Shown: positions 1 through 8,890 of the stretch, one piece after another
How the letters are laid out: every line of letters begins with the position of its first letter
Numbering within the stretch: the first letter of the stretch is position 1
Assembly (NCBI GenBank): GCA_947477885.1
Contig: CANJUD010000008.1
Location: forward strand, 1-64,000
Source: Bacteroidota bacterium
GTDB taxonomy: Bacteria > Bacteroidota > Bacteroidia > UKL13-3
DNA: 64,000 nucleotides
Direction: 5' to 3'
Translations under genes and position numbers: made by a program
The notes under the pieces: generated by a model
Database searches by the model: none
The model's input: the letters and a program-made list of their open reading frames with translations, nothing else
What the model was told of the DNA's origin: nothing

Positions 1-94
1 AGTTGCAAAACGTCAAAACGAGACAGGACGCGACATTGAGCGACATACTGTGACGTAATTGGTGTTTTTTTGGATTACGTCACAAGTTGCAAAA
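1..94. repeat. Dyad and direct repeat at the left edge
   Basis: An 11-bp perfect inverted repeat, TGTGACGTAAT at 49-59 and ATTACGTCACA at 74-84, encloses a T-rich 14-base loop. A 10-bp direct repeat AGTTGCAAAA lies at 1-10 and again at 85-94, so the dyad sits between direct repeats. No gene is seen in 1-148. The function is unknown; it could be a small hairpin element or part of a larger one cut by the window edge. Confidence 0.6.
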
Positions 95-148
95 TAAATG
101 TGTCGTTTTATGGCGTTTTAAGTCGTTTTCAGAGCCATATTTTTCCAT

Positions 149-186
149 AAAAAAAACCCCGATTATCATTGATAATCAGGGTTTTA
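149..186 (-). terminator. Rho-independent terminator after tRNA-Ser
   Basis: Read on the minus strand, a stem built on GATTATC/GATAATC with an adjoining run of C/G pairs is followed by eight T residues. It lies about 25 bases downstream of the tRNA 3' end, which fits termination of the tRNA transcript. Confidence 0.8.
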
Positions 187-210
187 GCTTATTTCTTGTT
201 AGAAATGATG

Positions 211-295
211 CGGAGAGAGAGGGATTCGAACCCCCGGACCTGTGACAGTCAACAGTTTTCAAGACTGCCGCATTCGACCGCTCTGCCATCTCTCC
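211..295 (-). tRNA. tRNA-Ser (anticodon UGA)
   Basis: On the minus strand a 7-bp acceptor stem GGAGAGA/TCTCTCC is followed by a G discriminator base, as expected for serine. The anticodon arm CAGTCTTGAAAACTG gives anticodon TGA. A long variable arm and the T-arm sequence GGTTCGAATCC are present, so this is a class II tRNA of about 85 nt. The CCA end is not encoded (CATC follows). A TAATTTTG promoter element sits five bases upstream. Confidence 0.95.
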
Positions 296-300
296 GGGTG

Positions 301-308
301 CAAAATTA
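301..308 (-). promoter_or_regulatory. -7 promoter element of tRNA-Ser
   Basis: The minus strand reads TAATTTTG, matching the Bacteroidota housekeeping consensus TAnnTTTG. It ends five bases before the mature tRNA start, so the primary transcript should need almost no 5' trimming. Confidence 0.65.
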
Positions 309-364
309 AGCCAAGCGTCTCTTATGACAAAAGAAATTTTAAATTTGAGTTATACCTTTGGTTA

Positions 365-1081
365 TCAAACAACCCGACTATCAAACACTTCTTCAAAATA
401 CTTTATAATGAGTTTTTGCACCTCATTCTCGTCCACAGTTCTACCAATTTCTTTTTGAATAGAGGTCACACCTTTGTCAGTAATACCGCAGGGGACTATA
501 TGATTGAAAAAACTTAAATCTGTATTTACATTCAGTGCAAATCCATGCATTGTAATCCATCGACTGGCACGAATACCCATGGCACAAATTTTTCGTGGGT
601 GCTCTGTATCTATATCGAGCCAAACTCCTGTGAGTCCAGGTATTCGTGCACCAATGATATGATAGTGAGCAATGGTTCTGATAATAATTTCTTCCAAATC
701 TCGAAGATAACGGCCAATATCTGTATAATACTGGTCCAGATCTAGAATAGGGTAACCTACTATTTGTCCAGGCCCGTGATAGGTAATATCGCCTCCGCGA
801 TTGGTATTGAAAAACTCTATATCAAATTTTTTCAGCATTTCATTATTAAGAAGCAAATGCTCCATCAACCCGCTTTTGCCAAGTGTATATACATGTGGAT
901 GGGTGCATAGTATTAGATGGTGATTAATTGGCAATGGGGCATTGCTCTCTCTATTATATATCTTTAATTTTACTTTCTCATCGAACAATTGTTCTTGTAT
1001 TTCCCAAGCTTTTGAATAAGGGATTTGATTATAATGCAGAAGTATTATTTCTTTATTTTCACTCACTATAAAATTCATCAA
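365..1081 (-). CDS. lipB: Octanoyltransferase LipB
   Basis: Transfers the octanoyl group from octanoyl-ACP to lipoyl-carrier lysines, the first step of endogenous lipoate synthesis in the cytoplasm. The family signature RGGDITYHGPGQ is at residues 95-106, the conserved lysine (KICAMG) at K164 and the catalytic cysteine (PCGITDKG) at C198. At 238 residues it has the usual family length. Its start overlaps the end of the upstream glycosyltransferase by 23 bases, so it is the last gene of the long clpC-led unit although its function is unrelated to glycans. A second methionine directly after the first leaves the start uncertain by one codon. Confidence 0.95.
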   Translation of the reverse strand: MMNFIVSENKEIILLHYNQIPYSKAWEIQEQLFDEKVKLKIYNRESNAPLPINHHLILCTHPHVYTLGKSGLMEHLLLNNEMLKKFDIEFFNTNRGGDITYHGPGQIVGYPILDLDQYYTDIGRYLRDLEEIIIRTIAHYHIIGARIPGLTGVWLDIDTEHPRKICAMGIRASRWITMHGFALNVNTDLSFFNHIVPCGITDKGVTSIQKEIGRTVDENEVQKLIIKYFEEVFDSRVV

Positions 1082-2231
1082 ATTCTTTATTCTGCTTAGT
1101 TAAATCAAAATGTTTGGACACCCTTTCAGAAGCTGCGGCTCCTATTTTTTTTCTTTCATCGCTATTCATTTTTGCGATATTTTTTATCTGTTCCGATAAA
1201 GCAATATAATCTCGCTTTCCCACAATCCATCCAGTTTCTCCATTATTTATATTCTCTGGCAACCCTTCCGCATCCGACCCGATTACCATTAGTCCGCACG
1301 ACTGAGCTTCCAAAACAGCATTGCTAAAACCTTCCTGAACGCTAAACTGGATAAATATATCTGATTGATGCAGGTGTTCTGCAATAGATGCATGCTTAAC
1401 TTCCCCATGAAATATTACTTGCTTTTCAATACCCAACATATTCGATATATATACAAGTTCTTCTTTTGCTTTTCCTTCACCAATGATTGAATATATAAAA
1501 TCAATATTCTGATTTTTCAATTCTTTTAAAGCAAGTAATATATAATTGTATCCTTTTTTCCAATGCAATCTACCAACAGATATAAGTTTTATAGGATTTT
1601 TTACTGTGCCGCAATCTCCTTTCAAGGGAAAGGTTTCTGGCTTAATAGCTGGACTAATTTTTTGTATTGTTATTGCATTTGGCATTCCATTTTGATAAGC
1701 TAGTTCTGTTATATCATCAGAAATTGAGTGAACTTTATCTACAAATTTCCAAACTTTTGAATGAACTTTATCATTCTTTAAAGGTGAAATTGCTATATCA
1801 TATCCTCTGATACTCAAACTCATTTTACACCCAATTGCTTTTGCAACATACTCTCTGTTGTATGCCAATCCGGAAAATTCAAAATGTAGCCAATCTATTT
1901 TGCTGATCAAAATATGGTAATTTGATATCAGATATTTAAAGGTCTTTTTATTTGAATTCCCTTGTTTTAAACTGATATTATAATAACGAAAAAGTTTATT
2001 TAAATTAATAATTCCCAATAATATATAATACAATAGTTTTATTCCTACCTTAAATTTGGGTTGTGGACTTAATGCATATACCACTTTAAACGGTGTTTTA
2101 TTTGGCACATAAGCATTGGAAAACAATGTAACTGTATAACCTGAATCTATTAATCCTTGAATTTTATCCATTAAAAATTGTTCTGAATAAACAGGTGGTT
2201 TTGTAACTATTAGGCCAATATGTTTTTTCAT
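1059..2231 (-). CDS. GT4-family glycosyltransferase (paralogue A1)
   Basis: Probable retaining glycosyltransferase of the GT-B fold that adds a sugar from a nucleotide donor during synthesis of a surface glycan. Seen: an N-terminal acceptor-side domain, then the GT4 donor-binding half with GRLHWKKGYNY near residues 220-230 and the E-x7-E motif at E300/E308 (QEGFSNAVLEAQ). It resembles the gene at 4618-5802 (both start with IGL-V-PP-Y, share an RGYD motif near 142-145, and end alike), so the two are paralogues bracketing the B pair. It is 390 residues long. Donor and acceptor cannot be inferred. The short intergenic distances put it in the clpC-lipB unit. Confidence 0.9.
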   Translation of the reverse strand: MKKHIGLIVTKPPVYSEQFLMDKIQGLIDSGYTVTLFSNAYVPNKTPFKVVYALSPQPKFKVGIKLLYYILLGIINLNKLFRYYNISLKQGNSNKKTFKYLISNYHILISKIDWLHFEFSGLAYNREYVAKAIGCKMSLSIRGYDIAISPLKNDKVHSKVWKFVDKVHSISDDITELAYQNGMPNAITIQKISPAIKPETFPLKGDCGTVKNPIKLISVGRLHWKKGYNYILLALKELKNQNIDFIYSIIGEGKAKEELVYISNMLGIEKQVIFHGEVKHASIAEHLHQSDIFIQFSVQEGFSNAVLEAQSCGLMVIGSDAEGLPENINNGETGWIVGKRDYIALSEQIKNIAKMNSDERKKIGAAASERVSKHFDLTKQNKEFDEFYSE

Positions 2232-2236
2232 ATTAT

Positions 2237-3424
2237 TTAAGATTCAAGGACTTTATGATATAGTTTTTCCATCTCATTAAGTTGCGTTTCTAAGGTATGT
2301 TTTTCTTTTATAGTTTGATGGGCATTTATAATCAAGTTCTTTCTGTGTTCTGCGTTCAAATTATATACTTTTTCTAATGCTTCAGCCAACAAATTTGAGT
2401 AACCACTCTTTACAATATAACCATTTACACCATCTTTAATAACTTCTAGCATCCCACCGCAATCTGTTGAAACCACAGGTGTGCCAATTGCCATTGCTTC
2501 TAATACAACATTTGCTACACCTTCTTCTAAACTGGGCAATAAAAACACATCTGAATTTTGAGCAGTGTCCAAAACTTTATCATGTGATAGGCCCCCTGTT
2601 ATTTTTATTTGATCTTGAATACCCAATTCATTAATTTGATATACCAACTGTTCATCAAGTGTGCCATGTGCAACAATGGTATATATAATGGGAATTTCTT
2701 TGTCTTTTAATATTTTGACGGCATCGAAAGCATAATTATAACCTTTCTTCCAATGATGTCGGCCAATAGATATAGCGTGGAATTCAGTTTTAGCGTGTTT
2801 GGTTGTTACTTTAAATCTAGCAAGGGTAGAGGAAGTAACCGCAGGGTAGGCAACATGAGCTCTTTCACCCAATGCAATATCATATTTTTTTGCTTCTTCT
2901 ATAATAGCATTCGATACTCCATGAAAACCATCCACTTGAGGGAACACTCGTTCATACGCTTCCCTGCATGCCTTCAGGTATAAGGGAGTTGAATTTAAAT
3001 GCGTACCTCGGAAACTTACAACAGTTTTCGCTATTTTATGTTCCACAAAAGAATCTATATAAAGTAGTGAGTTGACCCATTGTATATGAAAAATATCTAC
3101 TTCTAAAACAGCAATACTTGCATATAAATTGAAACGGTATACCCAATATAAATATGATTGGGCTTTACTTACCTTTAGCAACCACAATAATTTACGAGGA
3201 TTGTTAATCAATAGCTTTAATATATATTTTAGAGCGTACAGTGACATACCGAGTTTTGATTTTGGCTCCTTAACGGTATGAATATTATTATAGTTTTCGT
3301 AGTGAGGGTTTTTAATATATTTGCCATAAACATAAATAGTATGCCCCCGCATTGCCAGTCCTTTTATCAAATTTTCGATAAAAACGGTTGATGGTATTTC
3401 GCTTGCAAATATGGCTATTCTCAT
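2237..3424 (-). CDS. GT4-family glycosyltransferase (paralogue B1)
   Basis: Predicted GT-B glycosyltransferase. The donor-binding half carries GRHHWKKGYNYAFDA and the E-x7-E motif (LEEGVANVVLEAM). A RGTH motif in the N-terminal half is shared with the neighbour at 3421-4611. I prefer the ATG at 3424 over the TTG two codons upstream: it forms a four-base ATGA overlap with the stop of the preceding gene, and the protein then opens as MRIAIFASEIPSTVF, nearly the same as its neighbour. That near-identical opening and the shared motifs indicate tandem duplication. Donor and acceptor are unknown. Confidence 0.9.
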   Translation of the reverse strand: MRIAIFASEIPSTVFIENLIKGLAMRGHTIYVYGKYIKNPHYENYNNIHTVKEPKSKLGMSLYALKYILKLLINNPRKLLWLLKVSKAQSYLYWVYRFNLYASIAVLEVDIFHIQWVNSLLYIDSFVEHKIAKTVVSFRGTHLNSTPLYLKACREAYERVFPQVDGFHGVSNAIIEEAKKYDIALGERAHVAYPAVTSSTLARFKVTTKHAKTEFHAISIGRHHWKKGYNYAFDAVKILKDKEIPIIYTIVAHGTLDEQLVYQINELGIQDQIKITGGLSHDKVLDTAQNSDVFLLPSLEEGVANVVLEAMAIGTPVVSTDCGGMLEVIKDGVNGYIVKSGYSNLLAEALEKVYNLNAEHRKNLIINAHQTIKEKHTLETQLNEMEKLYHKVLES

Positions 3425-4611
3425 TTCCAATTGTTAATTACATTTAAATATAGTTTTTCTATATTGTCCAATTGAATTTCAAGCAAATGATTTTTTGTCA
3501 GTTTTTCTCTAGCTTTCAAAATCATTTGCTCACGCTCATCTGCACTTTGTATATATACTTTTTTCAAATCCGATGCAATAGAATCAGGAAAACATGCTTG
3601 GGTAATGTAGCCTGTAATTCCATCGTCAATAATTTCAGGAATACCTCTGCAATCTGTTGACACAACGGGTGTACCCACAGCCATAGCCTCCAGTACCACA
3701 TTGGGGACTCCTTCTTCAATGCTCGACATTAAAAGCACATCGGCTTTACTTACTGCTTTCAATACTTCAGTGTGCGGCAATCCATTTATTATATTCACAT
3801 ATTTATATAAATCCAAATCTTCTATTTGAAACAATAATTGATCGGGCAATGTGCCACTGGCAACAATTGTATAATAAGCTGGGACGCCCTCATCCACCAA
3901 TATTCTGAGGGCATCTAAAGCATAGGTATATCCTTTAATCCAATGATCCCGACCTATAGATATAATATTGAATTGTTCAGTCTTTGTATACTCTTTGGTG
4001 AATAAATTGTACGTAGTTGGTGTGATTGCAGGATATGCTACCACACTTCTATTCGGCAAACTCATATCATACTTTTTAGCTTCATCTATCATCGCATATG
4101 ATACTGAATGAAATCCTTTTATTGATGGAAACAAGACCTCAAAATTAATTTTCGTTTTCGGATCTGAAAGGGGAGTTACGTTAATATGCGTTCCACGTAA
4201 ACTTAATACTGTATTAATTCTGCCGTCTTTAATCAATGCCTCAAGCCAAGAGATTGATTTGGCCCATTGTATATGAATAATATCCAAATTCCAATGATAT
4301 AAAGTAATATACATGTTGAATTTACGCATCCACCTATGCTTCTTTTTGTCTTTAGATAATTTATATATATGGAATAATAATTTTGGGTTAATCACTAATA
4401 GCTTAAAACAATATTTAAGTGCAAAATATACTTTTGATATTTTGCTATTGGGCTCACTTATTATATTTATATTTTTATAATCTTCATAATGCGGATTTTG
4501 AATGCACTTACCATATAAAAAAATATTATGTCCCCTCTCTGCAAGGCCCTTCACCATGTTCTCTATAAAAACAGTGGAAGGTATTTCGTTGGCAAAAATG
4601 GATATCCGCAT
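3421..4611 (-). CDS. GT4-family glycosyltransferase (paralogue B2)
   Basis: Paralogue of the adjacent gene at 2237-3424: it has the same opening (MRISIFANEIPSTVF), the same NPHYE and RGTH motifs, a GRDHWIKGYTYALDA donor-binding segment and an E-x7-E motif (IEEGVPNVVLEAM). It is 396 residues with no signal peptide or membrane segment, so it should act in the cytoplasm or at the inner face of the membrane. The pair has diverged through most of the sequence, so the duplication is not recent. It is translationally coupled to the next gene by an ATGA overlap. Confidence 0.9.
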   Translation of the reverse strand: MRISIFANEIPSTVFIENMVKGLAERGHNIFLYGKCIQNPHYEDYKNINIISEPNSKISKVYFALKYCFKLLVINPKLLFHIYKLSKDKKKHRWMRKFNMYITLYHWNLDIIHIQWAKSISWLEALIKDGRINTVLSLRGTHINVTPLSDPKTKINFEVLFPSIKGFHSVSYAMIDEAKKYDMSLPNRSVVAYPAITPTTYNLFTKEYTKTEQFNIISIGRDHWIKGYTYALDALRILVDEGVPAYYTIVASGTLPDQLLFQIEDLDLYKYVNIINGLPHTEVLKAVSKADVLLMSSIEEGVPNVVLEAMAVGTPVVSTDCRGIPEIIDDGITGYITQACFPDSIASDLKKVYIQSADEREQMILKAREKLTKNHLLEIQLDNIEKLYLNVINNWK

Positions 4612-4617
4612 GGTTAT

Positions 4618-5802
4618 TTAACTTGCTTGATTAAAAAATTCTCTGAACAAATCCTGTTGTTTCCTAATATCGAAATTTCGTGAAACATGTATCATTGCAT
4701 TTTCAGAAAATTCCTTTTTCTTTTCATTCGACATCATATATACCTCTACTATTTTATTTGCGAGAGCAACTGAATTTCGCTTGGGCACCACCCAACCTGA
4801 TTTATCATTCTCCACGTTTTCAGGCAAGCCTCCTGCATCGGACACTATAGTGAGTAGCCCTTTAGCTTGTGCTTCTATCGCAGCATTGCAAAAACCTTCT
4901 TGCACGCTGTATTGTATATATATGTGTGTTTGGTCCAGAATTTCATTGAGTTGTTCTCTGTTCATTTTGTCATGAAATGTGATATCATTTTGCAATTGAT
5001 GATGCTGAACCAAAAATAAAAACTCTTCCTTTTCAGGTTCCTCAAAACCTCCAATAATATGATACTGAAAATTTATATCTTGTTTTTTCAATATCGCTAA
5101 TGCTGCAAAAACATATTGAAAACCCTTCTTCCAAGATACACGTCCTGTGGTAGTAATATGTAAAACATTTCCCCATACTACATTCGCTGGTTTAAAATTG
5201 GACAAATTGATAGCAGGAGTAATTTTGGCAACTGGCGTATTGGGATTCATTCCATGCTTTAATGCACGCTTTACCAAATCGTTGCTGATAGTATGCACAC
5301 CATCTATATTTTGCCAAACTGTGTTAAACAAACCTTTGTTTTTGAGTATTGAAATGCTCACATCATATCCCCTGAAACTAACAGTCATTTTAGCTCCCAT
5401 CGATTTGGCTACATACTCCTTATCCACTGCCAAAACTGAGAACTCAAAATGTAAATGATCAACGGGATTAAATAATATATGTAGATTGGAATATATATTT
5501 TTGTATTTAGATACCGTTGAAGAATACTGTGTATTTATATACTTTTTATATTTACTAATTGCTTTAAAGTTTTGTATAATTTTAAAAACTATATACGGAA
5601 TATTATACATTAATTTAAAAATAGATAACTCCGTATATGAACTATATAAAGGTGCTTGGGTATTATTTGCACGATTTAAATTTGAGAATATAACCACTTC
5701 AAAACCATCATCTATAAGGTTTTGAATCTTGCTCATCAGAAACGTTTCCGTATAGATGGGCGGTTGGGCAACCACTAATCCTATAGTTTTTTTCTTTTGC
5801 AA
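4618..5802 (-). CDS. GT4-family glycosyltransferase (paralogue A2)
   Basis: GT-B glycosyltransferase of 394 residues, paralogous to the gene at 1059-2231. They share an IGLVVAQPPIYTE-like opening, HFEFS and RGYD motifs, a GRVSWKKGFQYVF donor segment, and QEGFCNAAIEAQ followed by GLPENV. It is first of the four transferases and lies three bases after the asparagine-synthase-like gene. The four probably assemble successive residues of one glycan, but that is inference from arrangement only. Confidence 0.9.
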   Translation of the reverse strand: MQKKKTIGLVVAQPPIYTETFLMSKIQNLIDDGFEVVIFSNLNRANNTQAPLYSSYTELSIFKLMYNIPYIVFKIIQNFKAISKYKKYINTQYSSTVSKYKNIYSNLHILFNPVDHLHFEFSVLAVDKEYVAKSMGAKMTVSFRGYDVSISILKNKGLFNTVWQNIDGVHTISNDLVKRALKHGMNPNTPVAKITPAINLSNFKPANVVWGNVLHITTTGRVSWKKGFQYVFAALAILKKQDINFQYHIIGGFEEPEKEEFLFLVQHHQLQNDITFHDKMNREQLNEILDQTHIYIQYSVQEGFCNAAIEAQAKGLLTIVSDAGGLPENVENDKSGWVVPKRNSVALANKIVEVYMMSNEKKKEFSENAMIHVSRNFDIRKQQDLFREFFNQAS

Positions 5803-5804
5803 AC

Positions 5805-7226
5805 TTATTTTCCTTTTAGTTTGGTAAATAATGAAAGTGTTAATAGCATACTTAATGCATGAGAATACTTAACAGGTTCGAGGTGGAACAACGATTCAAA
5901 CTTCTTTACAATATCAGTGTTAACCAAAGGTTGTAACGATTTATGATATATATATTCGTGCAATTTAGCTTCATTCGCTTCTCCTAGAAATTGCAGCTCC
6001 CAATTTCTCAAAATTTTAGGGTTTGAAAGCATATTGCGTACTTTGTTAATGGCTCTGTTTGGAATATTACTCCAATGATAAAAACGCTTATAACTATACA
6101 AATCTAAATCGTAAGTCTGCCATTTTATTTTTGCCAATTCAGGTGCATATCTTTTTAAATACTCAATTTGAATTTGACGAGAATTAAGCAACTCCTCGGG
6201 TATACCACAAATAAATTCACACATCCTGTCATTATAATATGGCAGTATGTTTTCATTGGTGTGAGAGAATATTTGCAAATTGGTGCTGGTCCACCTAGGT
6301 GCCCAATGTGTAGATTTGAATGCCCTTATTCTAGCATTGGCATTGTCGATTTTTATCTTCGCCAAAGCTGTTTCTAATCTTTGTTTTAAATAATCATCAA
6401 ATTCACCTTCCAATTCCCACAGTCTCCAAAGTTCCATACCCAATTCAAGCCCTCCCTTCTTCAAAACTTTTTTATATAATATATTTATTTGTTCTTCAAA
6501 ACTCATATTGTCTGCTACACCCATTCCGTCAAAAAGCACATCGCCCCAGTGACCTAAAATAAACGCATCGCCTTGCTTACTCACATCTTCTATTACTGCC
6601 ATCTGCCTAGCATGGGTAAACTCACTCATACAACCATTTATTACTGCCAACTTTTCTATCGTATCCCATAAATAGCCTTCTCCAATTTCATATTCCTTGA
6701 AAGCAAATTTTTCGGCATGTGCAATTTTATTACTATATTGTGTTTCGCCAATTCCGCCTTTAAAACCATAAGAATAACTCCATAAATTTGGATGGTTTTT
6801 CAATCCTGCAGCCAAGGTCCTACTATCCAGTCCTCCTGATAAGGGTAGTATCACTTTTTTATCTTTCGTTTCTGTATTTAATATATCATGAAATAGATTG
6901 GCAAACTCATCAGTAGCCTGTGATAAGCTGACATCTCGAGGTTTATAATACCATTCAAAATAAGGATTCTCATCTATCGATATAATACCATTATCTATAT
7001 TATATTTCGATGCAGGTTTCACATATTTCACATCTGTATAATAGGTATCATCATCCATAAAAAAACCACAGGCAGCATATATACAAATAGCTTTGAAATC
7101 ATATGCTCCTTTGTGTTTAATTAAATCTTTTGTATATAATACTTCTTTACTATTTGTATTATAGAACAATGGTTTCGATGGTATGATTCCGTTTTTTTGC
7201 AAAGTATTATTTTCTATAATAAGCAA
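5805..7226 (-). CDS. Asparagine-synthase-like amidotransferase/ligase lacking the glutaminase nucleophile
   Basis: Carries the ATP-pyrophosphatase signature SGGLDS at residues 130-135 and a C-terminal asparagine-synthase domain. Canonical AsnB starts with a catalytic Cys2 glutaminase domain; here only about 120 degenerate N-terminal residues precede the synthase domain and no Cys2 exists. It is therefore unlikely to hydrolyse glutamine. Homologues of this form occur in glycan clusters, where they are thought to amidate sugar acids or use ammonia; that role is inferred from context. The start is a TTG inside the end of the DinB-like gene (20-base overlap). The next in-frame ATG is at codon 57, so the TTG is more likely. 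Confidence 0.8.
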   Translation of the reverse strand: MLIIENNTLQKNGIIPSKPLFYNTNSKEVLYTKDLIKHKGAYDFKAICIYAACGFFMDDDTYYTDVKYVKPASKYNIDNGIISIDENPYFEWYYKPRDVSLSQATDEFANLFHDILNTETKDKKVILPLSGGLDSRTLAAGLKNHPNLWSYSYGFKGGIGETQYSNKIAHAEKFAFKEYEIGEGYLWDTIEKLAVINGCMSEFTHARQMAVIEDVSKQGDAFILGHWGDVLFDGMGVADNMSFEEQINILYKKVLKKGGLELGMELWRLWELEGEFDDYLKQRLETALAKIKIDNANARIRAFKSTHWAPRWTSTNLQIFSHTNENILPYYNDRMCEFICGIPEELLNSRQIQIEYLKRYAPELAKIKWQTYDLDLYSYKRFYHWSNIPNRAINKVRNMLSNPKILRNWELQFLGEANEAKLHEYIYHKSLQPLVNTDIVKKFESLFHLEPVKYSHALSMLLTLSLFTKLKGK

Positions 7227-7686
7227 TTAAATCTGTAGAAGGTATTTGTGAAATACCTGCCTGCCTGAGCATAGTAACAATCTGCCCCCTGTGAAATGCA
7301 CTGTGATTAGCTACATGAGAAAGCACCTCAAAATAACTATTCGAAAATTCAACACCTTTTAAGTTTTTATAATATACTCTTTCTGATAAATCAGTCTCCT
7401 CAATAAATTGTATATAGCTATTTTCTTGCTCTTTTATTTTTACAAAAGACTCTTCAAGCGTGCCTGTATACTGCGCACTAGCAGGCCAAGGTGTAAGTGG
7501 TTTGCTTGTGATTCTTTCAAGCCAAACAGTTCCAGCATCCCACATATGATATACAGTTTTTCGGATACTATTAAAACTGCTGTTAATTTCTACATCTGCA
7601 ATCACTGCAGGAATTGCGGCAAATAATTTTTCATTGGCCCATTGATTATATAGCCACAAGTTTTTAATGTGTTCTTTAAGTTCCAT
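7207..7686 (-). CDS. DinB-family four-helix metalloprotein
   Basis: A 159-residue protein of the DinB/YfiT fold. The expected metal ligands are visible: H47 (VYHMWD), H128 and H132 (HSAFHRGQ). The N-terminal NQWANE motif is typical of the family. Members are often thiol transferases dependent on bacillithiol or mycothiol, or have no known activity. The bacillithiol gene bshB1 lies 14 kb away, so a bacillithiol-linked role is possible but unproven. It overlaps the asparagine-synthase-like gene and sits four bases after trmN6. Confidence 0.85.
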   Translation of the reverse strand: MELKEHIKNLWLYNQWANEKLFAAIPAVIADVEINSSFNSIRKTVYHMWDAGTVWLERITSKPLTPWPASAQYTGTLEESFVKIKEQENSYIQFIEETDLSERVYYKNLKGVEFSNSYFEVLSHVANHSAFHRGQIVTMLRQAGISQIPSTDLIAYYRK

Positions 7687-7690
7687 TTTA

Positions 7691-8419
7691 CTATAAGTAA
7701 TAGTCGGCTACCAGATTTTGATACGGGGTAGTTTTAATATTGTTTTGATGGTACAAAATTAATTGGTCTTGACTGAATTGCACCCCTTCTTTTCCAAATT
7801 TGCACAAAACCCTGCTTACCTCTTTGTTTTCAAGTGTCTTCACAAACGTATAATAATGCTTAAACAATCCATAGTTTTGGAAACAAGTTTCAATTTCCTG
7901 CAAAAACTGAATAGGGATGATCAGAAAAAAAATTCCTAATTTATTTAATAATCTACCAGCTTGGGCTAAGGCTTCAAATGGCAATGAATCGTGAAAACGT
8001 GCGGTGGATCTATGTGTATCGGGCAATTGCTTGTTATTTGTTTTGTCAATATTTATCGGTTCGAAATAGGGAGGATTGGAAATAATTATATCATAAGATT
8101 CGTTAGGTTCGTGTATAAAATTTGCAATATCTATACAATGTAAATTTATCTGATTGCTTTGTTGTTCAAAGTTAAAAGCTGCATCTTTACAAGCTTCTTC
8201 ATCTACTTCCACAGCATCAGCTAACATATCAATATTTTTTTGCATCAACATCAACAACAATAAACCCGTTCCTGTTCCAATATCAAGTAATCGTTTTTCT
8301 TGTCCTGTCATCATACTCGCAGCCCATGCACCCAATAATACAGAATCGGTATTTACCTTCATGGCCGCATGGTTTTGCCTAATGCTAAATTGCTTGAATT
8401 TGAACGATTGATCAGGCAT
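7691..8419 (-). CDS. trmN6: tRNA1(Val) (adenine(37)-N6)-methyltransferase TrmN6
   Basis: SAM-dependent methyltransferase of the YfiC/TrmN6 family, which methylates A37 of tRNA-Val. Seen: the family opening FKFKQFSIRQ...MKVNTDSVLLG, the SAM-binding loop DIGTGTG at about residues 46-52, and the N6-adenine catalytic motif NPPY at 115-118. It is 242 residues, the usual length. Its start overlaps the end of rlmH by eight bases, so two RNA methyltransferases are coupled. Confidence 0.92.
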   Translation of the reverse strand: MPDQSFKFKQFSIRQNHAAMKVNTDSVLLGAWAASMMTGQEKRLLDIGTGTGLLLLMLMQKNIDMLADAVEVDEEACKDAAFNFEQQSNQINLHCIDIANFIHEPNESYDIIISNPPYFEPINIDKTNNKQLPDTHRSTARFHDSLPFEALAQAGRLLNKLGIFFLIIPIQFLQEIETCFQNYGLFKHYYTFVKTLENKEVSRVLCKFGKEGVQFSQDQLILYHQNNIKTTPYQNLVADYYL

Positions 8420-8885
8420 GGTGGTAAGGTTCGTTCTTTAAAATTGAGCAGGCTCTATATAGTTGCTCCAATAATATTAATCGAAACATTTGATGGTTAA
8501 ACGTGAGCTTTGAAAATGAAATCTTTGCCTTGGCCATTTTATATAATTCATCATCAAAACCAAAAGCTCCACCGATACAAAAAACGATATTACCCGGAGT
8601 GTGGTTTGTTTGTGTTTGTATATAGTTAGCAAATGCTATTGAATCGAACTGCTGTCCTTTATCATCCAGCAAAACCAGGCTATCCCCAGCATTTATATGT
8701 TTTATAAATAAGCTGAGCTCATTCTTTTTTACTTGCGTTGGATCTTCACTTTGTTTGTTTTTGGCTAACTTCAATTCTATCAATTCAAATCGCCCATAGT
8801 GCTTCAGTTTTTGTATATAATAAGAAACCCCTTCGCCCAAGTATTGGTGCGAAAGGGTTCCGGTACAAAGTACTTTAATTTTCAA
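8412..8885 (-). CDS. rlmH: 23S rRNA (pseudouridine1915-N3)-methyltransferase RlmH
   Basis: SPOUT-fold methyltransferase acting on the 70S ribosome at helix 69. Family marks: the glycine-rich SAM loop GGAFGF at 105-110, the LTFNHQMFR segment, LLEQLYRA, and the conserved C-terminal NEPYHH tail. It is 157 residues, the normal length. It lies five bases downstream of clpC and overlaps trmN6. Confidence 0.95.
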   Translation of the reverse strand: MKIKVLCTGTLSHQYLGEGVSYYIQKLKHYGRFELIELKLAKNKQSEDPTQVKKNELSLFIKHINAGDSLVLLDDKGQQFDSIAFANYIQTQTNHTPGNIVFCIGGAFGFDDELYKMAKAKISFSKLTFNHQMFRLILLEQLYRACSILKNEPYHHA

Positions 8886-8890
8886 ATGTA

